DNA of 64,000 nt from CAJCJE01 sp963818685 (GTDB lineage: Bacteria > Actinomycetota > Actinomycetes > Mycobacteriales > Pseudonocardiaceae). The notes below the pieces were generated by a model that was not told the DNA's origin, did not search any database, and was given only the letters and a program-made list of their open reading frames with translations. Shown one piece after another: positions 42,606-50,114 of the stretch. Numbering within the stretch: the first letter of the stretch is position 1; each line of letters begins with the position of its first letter. Made by a program: the position numbers and the translations under genes. The stretch lies in assembly GCA_963818685.1 (NCBI GenBank), contig CAWFTJ010000004.1, positions 620,001-684,000 on the forward strand. Reading direction: 5' to 3'.

Positions 42606-43220
42606 TCAGCCGAACATGGGGCCGTGAACCTGGGTAATGATCGACACCAGGGTGGTGGACAGCAGGGTGCGGACCTGGTCCCTGGTCAGCGTCTTGCGAG
42701 TCATCCATTCCTTTGTGGCGACCCTGGCCAGGCCGCTGAACGAGCGCATCATCGCGCGCAGTTCGTCGCGGCCCTCGGTGAGGTCGGCTAGGCCGAGGGT
42801 TTCGATCATGCGGTCGGCCGCGATCTCGTCGGCCTGCTGGAGGATCTGCTCGACGTCCGGGTCGCGGCCGTAGCCACCGGTGCCGACGGTGGTCAGCCAC
42901 ATGGTCTTGTTGCGCTCGATGACGTCGAGGAACCGGTCCATGCTGGCATCCGCGCGCTGCTGGATGCTGCCGTGCGCCAACCGCTCCACCGCGAACTCGG
43001 GGAAGAAGGTCAGCTCGCGGATGACTTCTAGGTACAGCTCGCGCTTGGTGCCGAAGTAGTGGTTGATCAGGCCGCGCGCGACACCGCTCTGTCTGGCCAG
43101 TTCGGTGGTGGACACGGCCTCGTAGTGCCGCTCGCCGAACAGCCTGCGTGCGCACGCGAGGATCTGCGCCCGACGCTGGTCGGGTTCGAGCCTGCGCCAA
43201 CGGGGTGCGGTGCTGGTCAC
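42606..43220 (-). CDS. TetR/AcrR-family regulator, probable fatty-acid regulator
   Basis: A 204-aa protein with HTH QILACARRLFGERHYEAVST and LARQSGVARGLINHYFGTKR, the latter a recognition-helix pattern common in lipid-metabolism TetR proteins. The C-terminal domain (RNKTMWLTTVGTGGYGRDPD) is family-typical. Its start overlaps the crotonase gene end by 4 bp, so it is co-transcribed with it and positioned to control the divergent fad operon through the palindrome at 44144. Confidence 0.85.
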   Translation of the reverse strand: MTSTAPRWRRLEPDQRRAQILACARRLFGERHYEAVSTTELARQSGVARGLINHYFGTKRELYLEVIRELTFFPEFAVERLAHGSIQQRADASMDRFLDVIERNKTMWLTTVGTGGYGRDPDVEQILQQADEIAADRMIETLGLADLTEGRDELRAMMRSFSGLARVATKEWMTRKTLTRDQVRTLLSTTLVSIITQVHGPMFG

Positions 43221-44083
43221 GTCTGCTCTCCCTGCTTGCGCCAGGGCAGGTAGTCGGGTAGGTCGGTGCTCACCTTGCCGGTGAACCGCGGGGGTCTGCG
43301 CTGCAGGAACGACACCACGCCCTCGATCGCGTCCGGGTCGCCTGCCGCGCCCGCGATCAGCTGGGAGTCGAGGTCGCGGGCGGGGAACGGAGAGTCGAGG
43401 GAGGCCATTCGGTAGAGCAGTTGGCGGGTGACCGCTACCGAGATGGGCGCTGTCTTGGCGGCCAGTTCCTCGGCGAGTTCGTAGGCTGCGGGGAGGACGT
43501 CGTCCGCTTCGTACAGGCGGTGTACGAGACCTGCGGAGTGAGCTTCTTGAGCGTCGAACACGCGGCCGCTGATCATCCAGTCCAGCGCGGTGCCCATGCC
43601 GACGAGCCGGGGCAGGAACCAGGTGGACGCGCCTTCCGGCACGATGCCGCGCCGGGTGAACACGAAGCCGAAGCGGCTGTCATTGGCGGCGAGGCGGTAG
43701 TCGGCGGGGAGGGTGATCGTGGAACCGGCGCCGACCGCTGCGCCGCGGATGGCCGCGATCACGGGCTTGTTCATGGCGAAGATGGCGAGGGAGGCGCGGC
43801 CAGCGGGTTCGTGGTACTCGGTCGGGGCGTCGTTCTGCGGGTTCGCGCGGTCGGCGAAGGTTTCGCTACCACTGAGGTCGGCGCCTACCGAGAAATCGTT
43901 GCCGTGGCCGGTGAAGACGACGGCGCGGATGCTGTCGTCGGCGTCCGCGCGGGGGAAGGCGTCGGCGAGTTCGTCTGCCATCCGCACGGTGTAGCCGTTG
44001 CGGCGTTGCGGCCGGTTCAACGCGATGGTCGCGACGGGGCCCTTCACCTCGTAGGTGATCTGCTGGTACTCGTCGATCGCCAC
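43217..44083 (-). CDS. Enoyl-CoA hydratase/isomerase (crotonase family)
   Basis: A 288-aa crotonase starting at ATG 44083. Oxyanion-hole segments are FTGHGNDFSVGADLSG and AAIRGAAVGAGSTITLPADY; the catalytic region has FGFVFTRRGIVPEGASTWFL, whose Glu aligns with a crotonase acid. C-terminal helices cover the site. It would hydrate or isomerise enoyl-CoA esters in fatty-acid breakdown. It is co-transcribed with the TetR gene and divergent from fadA. Confidence 0.87.
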   Translation of the reverse strand: MAIDEYQQITYEVKGPVATIALNRPQRRNGYTVRMADELADAFPRADADDSIRAVVFTGHGNDFSVGADLSGSETFADRANPQNDAPTEYHEPAGRASLAIFAMNKPVIAAIRGAAVGAGSTITLPADYRLAANDSRFGFVFTRRGIVPEGASTWFLPRLVGMGTALDWMISGRVFDAQEAHSAGLVHRLYEADDVLPAAYELAEELAAKTAPISVAVTRQLLYRMASLDSPFPARDLDSQLIAGAAGDPDAIEGVVSFLQRRPPRFTGKVSTDLPDYLPWRKQGEQT

Positions 44084-44143
44084 GTCGATCGGCCTCCTTC
44101 GGGTGACTCACGTCATGCGAACGGTAAGCCGGTCCCAGGGCTA

Positions 44144-44158
44144 TTGACAAGCTGTCAA
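44144..44158. promoter_or_regulatory. Palindromic operator overlapping -35 of the fadA promoter
   Basis: TTGACAAGCTGTCAA is a 6-3-6 perfect palindrome in the 117-bp crotonase/fadA gap. Its left arm is itself a consensus -35 (TTGACA), with an AAAATG -10-like hexamer 17 nt downstream (44167-44172) toward fadA. A repressor bound here would block that promoter; the neighbouring TetR is the obvious candidate. Confidence 0.55.
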
Positions 44159-44200
44159 CAAGCGGGAAAATGGGTTACTGACGGGTAGCCAAGGAGGCGC

Positions 44201-45427
44201 GTGAGTGTGACTGCGAACAGCGAGGCTTTCATCTACGAGGCGATCCGCACTCCGCGCGGTCGCGGCAAGAAGAACGGGTCGCTGCACGCGACCAAACCGG
44301 TGTCGCTGATCGTCGGTCTGATCGACGAGATGCGCCGCCGCTTCCCCGACCTCGACCCCGCCCGCATCGACGACATCGTGCTCGGCGTTGTCACGCCCGT
44401 CGGCGACCAGGGCTCGGACATCGCGCGCACCGCTGCCATTCTCGCCGGCCTGCCGGACACGGTCGGCGGCGTGCAGCTGAACCGGTTCTGCGCCTCCGGC
44501 CTTGAGGCCGTGAACACGGCGGCGCAGAAGGTCCGGTCGGGTTGGGACAACCTGATCCTAGCCGGTGGCGTCGAGTCCATGTCGCGGGTGCCGATGGGTT
44601 CCGACGGCGGCGCATGGGCGATGGACCCGGAGACCAACTACGAGACCTACTTCGTGCCGCAGGGCATCGGCGCCGACCTGATCGCCACCATCGAGGGCTT
44701 CTCCCGCACCGACGTGGATACCTACGCGGTCGGCTCGCAGGAGCGGGCGGCCAAGGCGTGGGCGGGCGGCTACTTCGCCAAGTCGGTCGTGCCGGTGATC
44801 GACCGCAACGGCATCCCCGTGCTGGACCACGACGAGCACATGCGACCCGACTCGACGGTCGAGGGCATCGGCAAGCTTGGCGCGTCGTTCGAGGGCATCG
44901 GCGAGATGGGCGGCTTCGACGCAGTCGCGCTGCAGAAGTACCACTGGGTCGAGAAGATCAACCACGTGCACACCGCGGCCAACTCCTCCGGCATCGTGGA
45001 CGGTGCCGCGCTGGTGCTGGTCGGCAACGGCAAGGCCGGGGACGAGTACGGCCTCACCCCGAGGGCGCGCATCGTCGCCACCGCGACCACCGGCGCGGAC
45101 CCGACGATCATGTTGACCGGGCCGACCCCGGCCACCCGCAAGGTGTTGGCAACCGCCGGTCTGTCCATTGCGGACATCGATCTTTTTGAGATCAACGAGG
45201 CATTCGCCTCGGTTGTGCTCAAGTACATGAAGGACCTGAATCTGCCGCAGGAGAAGGTCAACGTCAACGGTGGTGCGATCGCCATGGGCCACCCGCTCGG
45301 CGCGACCGGCGCGATGCTGGTCGGCACCGTCGTCGACGAGTTGGAGCGGCGGGACGCGCGGCGTGCCGTTGTCACGCTGTGCATCGGCGGCGGCATGGGC
45401 GTCGCGACCATCATCGAGCGGGTCTGA
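44201..45427 (+). CDS. fadA: Acetyl-CoA C-acyltransferase (thiolase, FadA)
   Basis: GTG at 44201 with AAGGAGG 4 nt upstream; 408 aa. Nucleophile Cys in LNRFCASGLEAVNTAA, His/Asn motifs in LFEINEAFASVVLKY and NVNGGAIAMGHPLGATGAML (split over 350-370), and the second catalytic Cys in VTLCIGGGMGVATIIE. It cleaves 3-ketoacyl-CoA to acetyl-CoA and a shortened acyl-CoA. It is followed after 12 bp by fadB, giving the fadAB operon. Confidence 0.93.
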   Translation: MSVTANSEAFIYEAIRTPRGRGKKNGSLHATKPVSLIVGLIDEMRRRFPDLDPARIDDIVLGVVTPVGDQGSDIARTAAILAGLPDTVGGVQLNRFCASGLEAVNTAAQKVRSGWDNLILAGGVESMSRVPMGSDGGAWAMDPETNYETYFVPQGIGADLIATIEGFSRTDVDTYAVGSQERAAKAWAGGYFAKSVVPVIDRNGIPVLDHDEHMRPDSTVEGIGKLGASFEGIGEMGGFDAVALQKYHWVEKINHVHTAANSSGIVDGAALVLVGNGKAGDEYGLTPRARIVATATTGADPTIMLTGPTPATRKVLATAGLSIADIDLFEINEAFASVVLKYMKDLNLPQEKVNVNGGAIAMGHPLGATGAMLVGTVVDELERRDARRAVVTLCIGGGMGVATIIERV

Positions 45428-45439
45428 GGGGCGCAAAGC

Positions 45440-47617
45440 ATGACCGAGAACATGTTCCGCTGGGAAGCCGATGGCGACGGGATCGTCGTACTCACGATGG
45501 ACGACCCGAGCCAGTCGGCGAACACCATGAACGACACGTTCCGCCGTTCGCTTGACGAGACCGTTGCGCGGCTTGAGGCGGAAAAGGACAACATCACCGG
45601 CGTGGTGATCACCTCGGCGAAGAAGACCTTCTTCGCAGGTGGTGACCTGCGGCTGATGAGCAAGGCGACCAAGGCGGACGCGCCTGCCATCGCGGAGATG
45701 TCGCTGGCCATGAAGGGCGCGCTGCGCAGGCTGGAGACGCTGGGCAAGCCGGTGGTCGCGGCGATCAACGGGGCCGCGCTCGGCGGCGGTTACGAGATCG
45801 CGCTGGCCTGCCACCACCGGATCGCGCTGGACGCGAAGGGCAGCGAGATCGGGCTGCCCGAGGTCACGTTGGGCCTGCTGCCCGGTGGCGGTGGGGTCGT
45901 TCGCACGGTGCGCAAGTTCGGCATTCAGAACGCGCTGTTGAACATCCTGTTGCAGGGGCAGCGGCGCAAACCCAAGGACGCGCTGGGGCTTGGCATGGTC
46001 GACGAGGTCGTCGACACTCCGGAGGAGATGCTGGCCAGGGCCAAGGAATGGATCAGGGCCAACCCGCAGGCCGTGCAGCCCTGGGACGAGAAGGGCTACA
46101 AGATCCCCGGCGGCACGCCGTCCAATCCGTCGTTCGCGGCGAACCTGCCTGCGTTCCCGGCGAACCTGCGCAAGCAGCTCAAGGGCGCGCCGATGCCCGC
46201 GCCGCGCAACATTCTCGCCGCCGCCGTCGAGGGCGCGCAGGTGGATTTCGACACCGCGATCAAGATCGAGACGACCTACTTCGTGGAACTGGTCACCGGT
46301 CAGGTGTCCAAGAACATGACCAAGGCGTTCTTCTTCGACCTGCAGGCCATCAACTCCGGTGCGAGCAGGCCGAAGGGCGATTTCGAGACGTTCAGCGCGA
46401 CCAGGGCGATCGTGCTCGGCGCCGGCATGATGGGCGCGGCCATCGCGTACGTGTGCGCGTTGGCCGGGATCGAGGTCGTGCTCAAGGATGTCTCGCTTGA
46501 GGCGGCGCAGAAAGGGAAGGCGTACTCGAAGAAGCTCGTCGACAAGGCGGTTTCGCGCGGCAAGACCACTCAGGAGAAGGGTGACGCGCTGCTCGCCAGG
46601 ATCAGGCCGACCGCCGACCCGGCCGATGCGGCAGGCTGCGATCTGGTCATCGAGGCCGTTTTCGAAAGCCCCGAGCTGAAGAAGAAGGTCTACGCGGAGA
46701 TCGAGGATCTGCTGGCGCCGAACGCCTTGTTCGGGTCGAACACGTCCACGCTGCCGATCACGGGGCTGGCTGAGGGTGTCAAGAAGCCGGAGGATTTCAT
46801 CGGGCTGCATTTCTTCTCGCCGGTCGACAAGATGCCGCTGCTGGAGATCGTGGTCGGCGAGAAGACCAGCGACGCGACCGTGGCCAAGGCGCTGGACGTG
46901 GCCAAGCAGATCCGCAAGACGCCGATCGTGGTCAACGACAGCCGCGGCTTCTTCACCAGCCGGGTCATCGGCACCTTCCTCAACGAGGCCGTTGCCATGG
47001 TCGGCGAGGGCGTGCCTGCGCCGTCCATCGAGCAGGCCGGCAGCCAGGCCGGTTATCCGGCCCCGCCGTTGCAGCTGATGGATGAGCTGACCCTGACCCT
47101 GCCGCGCAAGATCCGGCAGGAGACCAAGGCCGGCATCGAGGCGGCGGGCGGCACCTGGGTGGCGCACCCGTCGGAGGGCGTGATCGACAGGATGGTCGAG
47201 GAGTTCGACCGCAAGGGCCGCTCCACCGGTGCCGGTTTCTACGAGTACGAGGACGGCAAGCGGACGAGGTTGTGGCCGGGACTTGCCGAGCATTTCGGCA
47301 AGCCGGGTGTTGACGAGCCGTTCATCGACCTCCAGGAGCGGATGTTGTTCGCGGAGGCGCTGGAGACCGTCAAGTGCTTCGACGAGGGCGTGCTGCGCAC
47401 CATCCCGGACGCGAACATCGGCTCGATCTTCGGCATCGGCTTCCCGGCCTGGACTGGTGGTGTCATCCAGTACATCAACGGTTACGAGGGCGGCCTGGCC
47501 GGCTTCGTGGCCCGCGCGCGCGAACTGGCCGCCACCTACGGCGAGCGGTTCACCCCGCCACAGTCCCTTGTGGACAAGGCGGAGCGCGGCGAGAGCTACG
47601 AGCAGCGGAACGGATGA
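45440..47617 (+). CDS. fadB: Fatty-acid oxidation multifunctional protein (FadB-like)
   Basis: A 725-aa fusion. Residues ~1-200 are a crotonase (FFAGGDLRLMSKATKADAP; AALGGGYEIALACHHRIALD), giving enoyl-CoA hydratase activity. Residues ~320-620 are a 3-hydroxyacyl-CoA dehydrogenase with NAD-binding VLGAGMMGAAIAYVCALAG and FFSPVDKMPLLEIVVGEKT, plus the C-terminal helical domains. It performs hydration and oxidation ahead of FadA. It overlaps the SDR gene by 4 bp. Length and motifs are intact. Confidence 0.92.
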   Translation: MTENMFRWEADGDGIVVLTMDDPSQSANTMNDTFRRSLDETVARLEAEKDNITGVVITSAKKTFFAGGDLRLMSKATKADAPAIAEMSLAMKGALRRLETLGKPVVAAINGAALGGGYEIALACHHRIALDAKGSEIGLPEVTLGLLPGGGGVVRTVRKFGIQNALLNILLQGQRRKPKDALGLGMVDEVVDTPEEMLARAKEWIRANPQAVQPWDEKGYKIPGGTPSNPSFAANLPAFPANLRKQLKGAPMPAPRNILAAAVEGAQVDFDTAIKIETTYFVELVTGQVSKNMTKAFFFDLQAINSGASRPKGDFETFSATRAIVLGAGMMGAAIAYVCALAGIEVVLKDVSLEAAQKGKAYSKKLVDKAVSRGKTTQEKGDALLARIRPTADPADAAGCDLVIEAVFESPELKKKVYAEIEDLLAPNALFGSNTSTLPITGLAEGVKKPEDFIGLHFFSPVDKMPLLEIVVGEKTSDATVAKALDVAKQIRKTPIVVNDSRGFFTSRVIGTFLNEAVAMVGEGVPAPSIEQAGSQAGYPAPPLQLMDELTLTLPRKIRQETKAGIEAAGGTWVAHPSEGVIDRMVEEFDRKGRSTGAGFYEYEDGKRTRLWPGLAEHFGKPGVDEPFIDLQERMLFAEALETVKCFDEGVLRTIPDANIGSIFGIGFPAWTGGVIQYINGYEGGLAGFVARARELAATYGERFTPPQSLVDKAERGESYEQRNG

Positions 47618-48462
47618 CACAGATGGCGGAGAAGGGTTCGCTTGCCGGCCGGACGTTGCTGATGTCCGGCGGCAGCAGGGGTATCGGGCTGGCGATCGCG
47701 CTGCGGGCGGCCGAGGACGGCGCGAACGTCGCGCTGATCGCCAAGACGGATCGGCCCGACCCTCGGCTGCCCGGCACGATCCACACCGCCGCCGAGGAGA
47801 TCGAGAAAGCCGGCGGCCAGGTGTTGCCGATCGTCGGCGACGTGCGCGACGAGGAGCAGGTCACCTCGGCGGTCGAGCGCACGGTTGACCGGTTCGGGGG
47901 CATCGACCTGCTGCTGAACAACGCCTCCGCGATCAACCTGAACAACATCGGCAACCTGCCGGTCAAGCGCTACGACCTGATGATGGACATCAACGTGCGT
48001 GGCACGTTCGTGCTCACCTCGGCCGCCCTGCCGCACCTGCTCAGGTCGAGCAATCCGCACGTGCTCACGCTGTCGCCGCCACTGGATCCGGACCGGCGCT
48101 GGCTGGCCACGCACGCGCCCTACACGATCAGCAAGTACGGCATGACCATGCTGACGCTGGGCGTTGCCGAGCAGTACCGGGAGGAGGGCGTGGCCGCGAA
48201 CTGCCTGTGGCCGCGCACCACGATCGCGACCGCGGCCATCCAGAACATCGTCGGCGGCGACACGGCCATGGCCGTGTCGCGCCGGCCGGAGATCATGGGC
48301 GACGCGGCGTACGAGATCTTCGTCAGGCCGGCCAGGGAGTACACCGGGCAGACGCTGATCGACGACGACGTGCTGCGCGCGGCGGGCGTCACCGACCTCG
48401 ACCGGTATCGGTACCCGGGCGCCAAGGAGGACCAGCTCCAGCCGGACATCTTCCTCGGCTAG
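47614..48462 (+). CDS. Short-chain dehydrogenase/reductase (HSDL2-like)
   Basis: ATG at 47614 overlaps the fadB stop (ATGA); a second ATG at 47623 is possible. The 282-aa product has the cofactor motif LLMSGGSRGIGLAIALRAAE, the NNAS motif (LLLNNASAINLN) and catalytic YTISK. The insertion RPDPRLPGTIHTAAEEIE and a C-terminal DQLQPDIFLG resemble HSDL2-type dehydrogenases, without the SCP2 sterol-carrier domain. Coupling to fadB suggests an acyl- or ketoacyl-CoA reductase role. Confidence 0.88.
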   Translation: MTQMAEKGSLAGRTLLMSGGSRGIGLAIALRAAEDGANVALIAKTDRPDPRLPGTIHTAAEEIEKAGGQVLPIVGDVRDEEQVTSAVERTVDRFGGIDLLLNNASAINLNNIGNLPVKRYDLMMDINVRGTFVLTSAALPHLLRSSNPHVLTLSPPLDPDRRWLATHAPYTISKYGMTMLTLGVAEQYREEGVAANCLWPRTTIATAAIQNIVGGDTAMAVSRRPEIMGDAAYEIFVRPAREYTGQTLIDDDVLRAAGVTDLDRYRYPGAKEDQLQPDIFLG

Positions 48463-48481
48463 TTCGTATCAGGCGTTCGTG

Positions 48482-49081
48482 TTAGGCGTTGGCGCCGGTC
48501 AGGGCGAAGAACTCCTGGCGGGAGCGGGCGTCCTCGCGGAGCGTGCCGAGCAGGGTCGAGGTGATCGTCGTCGAGCCCGTCGCCTGGACACCGCGCAGCG
48601 TCATGCAGGTGTGCTCGGCCTCGATCACCACGCCGACGCCCTTGGGGCGCAGTTGCTCGCACAGCCAGTCCGCGACCTGCTTGGTGAGCCGCTCCTGCAC
48701 CTGCGGCCGGCAGGCGAAGTGCTCGACGATCCTGGCCAGCTTGGACAGCCCGAGGATGCGCTCCCCCGGCAGGTAGCCGACGTGCGCGACGCCGACGAAC
48801 GGCAGCAGGTGGTGTTCGCAGACCGAGCGCACCGGAATGTCGCGGGCCAGCACCAGTTCGTCGTAGCCCTCGTCGTTGGGGAACGTGGTCAGGTCGAACG
48901 GTCGCGGGGTGAACAGCTCGGTGTATGCCTTGGCCATCCGCCGTGGAGTGCCGCGCATGCCCTCCGAGTCGGTGGCAACGCCGAGGGCGTGCAGGAACGC
49001 CGCCGCGGCACGCTCCGCCTCGTCCAGGTCGACACCGGATTCGGGCTCGTGCACGACGCGCAGGGCAGACTGGGCAGACAT
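48482..49081 (-). CDS. folE: GTP cyclohydrolase I
   Basis: ATG at 49081 gives a 199-aa protein; an in-frame start at 49135 would add 18 residues with no homologous pattern. Zinc- and GTP-site motifs are VCEHHLLPFVGVAHVGYLP, LSKLARIVEHFACRPQVQER, and VVIEAEHTCMTLRGVQATGS. It converts GTP to dihydroneopterin triphosphate, the first step of tetrahydrofolate (or pterin) synthesis. It stands alone, convergent with the SDR gene and divergent from the Cys-containing regulator. Confidence 0.95.
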   Translation of the reverse strand: MSAQSALRVVHEPESGVDLDEAERAAAAFLHALGVATDSEGMRGTPRRMAKAYTELFTPRPFDLTTFPNDEGYDELVLARDIPVRSVCEHHLLPFVGVAHVGYLPGERILGLSKLARIVEHFACRPQVQERLTKQVADWLCEQLRPKGVGVVIEAEHTCMTLRGVQATGSTTITSTLLGTLREDARSRQEFFALTGANA

Positions 49082-49173
49082 GGCAACGTCCTCGCGGGTG
49101 GGAACCTGTTGTCGAGCTGGCCGGTGCTGCGCCAACCCGAGGTACAGCCTCTGTCATCCTAGGCAATTTCGTA

Positions 49174-49192
49174 AATAGACCTTGGTCTTATT
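49174..49192. promoter_or_regulatory. Palindrome in the folE / regulator intergenic region
   Basis: AATAGACCTTGGTCTTATT is an imperfect inverted repeat (AATA-GACC / GGTC-TTATT). It lies between the divergent folE and HTH-regulator genes and is AT-flanked, unlike surrounding DNA, as expected for an operator or overlapping promoters. Confidence 0.45.
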
Positions 49193-49260
49193 TCACAATC
49201 TGGTCAACCACTCTGGCAGAGTCATAGGTCACAGCCATTGCTACCATCTTCGTAGGCGAT

Positions 49261-50052
49261 ATGGTGGACAGCGTGAAAACGGGTGAAACGGTCATGTCGG
49301 CCCCGGATACGGATGCCTCGATTCGCGCGGTCGCCGCGCTGGAGGACGAGCTGCGGCGCGGCATGTACACGTTCATTCGGCAGGCGAGCAGGCCGGTCAG
49401 CCGCGACGAGGCAGCGGGCGCGGTCGGGATATCCCGCAAGCTCGCCGCGTTTCACCTGGACAAACTGGTCGAAGCAGGCGTGCTACGCGCCCACTACGCG
49501 GCGCTGAGCGGAGTCCGCAAGGTCGGCCGGACGCCGAAGGTCTACGAACCTTCCGGTCTGGACATCCGGGTCAACATCCCGCAACGGCAGCACGAACTGC
49601 TCGCCGAGATCCTGCTCGACGCAGTGCTTACCGAGGGGCCCACCGAAGGCGCTGGGCTCACTGAGGGTGCAGGCTTCTCGGCGCGGGCGGCCGCGGTGCG
49701 GGTCGCCGAGGACGCCGGCGCCGCCATCGGCGCCGATGAACAACGGCGCAGCAAGCCCGGCCGGCTCGGCATCGAACGCGCATTGACCCTGGTCGCGCAG
49801 GTGCTCGCCGCGCACGGTTTCACCCCACGCCGCGAGGCGCCGGACCGGTTGCGGCTGCGCGACTGTCCGTTCCACCCGCTGAGCACCAAGGCACCGGGCT
49901 TCGTGTGCGAGGTCAACCGGTCGTTCTGCGCTGGCGTGCTCGTCGGCCTGAACGCGACCACGGTCGAGGCCGTGCTCGAACCACACGCGGGCGCCTGCTG
50001 TGTCGAGTTGCGTCCGACCGAGCGGGAACCGGACAAGAGGATTCACCCGTAA
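49261..50052 (+). CDS. Winged-helix regulator with C-terminal Cys cluster (SufR-like)
   Basis: A 263-aa protein; start ATG at 49261 or a later GTG/ATG (49294) with a similar product. The N-terminal wHTH has DEAAGAVGISRKLAAFHLDK and GVLRAHYAALSGVRKVGRTP. The C-terminus reads LRDCPFHPLSTKAPGFVCEV, NRSFCAGVLVGL and GACCVELRP; these Cys, as in COG2345/SufR-type regulators, may hold an Fe-S cluster. It could sense iron or redox state; the palindrome at 49174 is the plausible autoregulatory site. The targets are unknown. Confidence 0.8.
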   Translation: MVDSVKTGETVMSAPDTDASIRAVAALEDELRRGMYTFIRQASRPVSRDEAAGAVGISRKLAAFHLDKLVEAGVLRAHYAALSGVRKVGRTPKVYEPSGLDIRVNIPQRQHELLAEILLDAVLTEGPTEGAGLTEGAGFSARAAAVRVAEDAGAAIGADEQRRSKPGRLGIERALTLVAQVLAAHGFTPRREAPDRLRLRDCPFHPLSTKAPGFVCEVNRSFCAGVLVGLNATTVEAVLEPHAGACCVELRPTEREPDKRIHP

Positions 50053-50114
50053 GCACGCGAGTTCGCTCGGGTGGTGGCTGGCCGGACCATGCCGGCGATG
50101 CCACGGTCGTACCC

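Noticed and set aside
44558..47620. A 1020-codon open frame on the minus strand opposite fadA-fadB
   Set aside because: Composition is Arg/Leu/Val/His-rich with no motifs, as expected for the antisense of GC-rich codons; the plus strand carries clear thiolase and FadB motifs.
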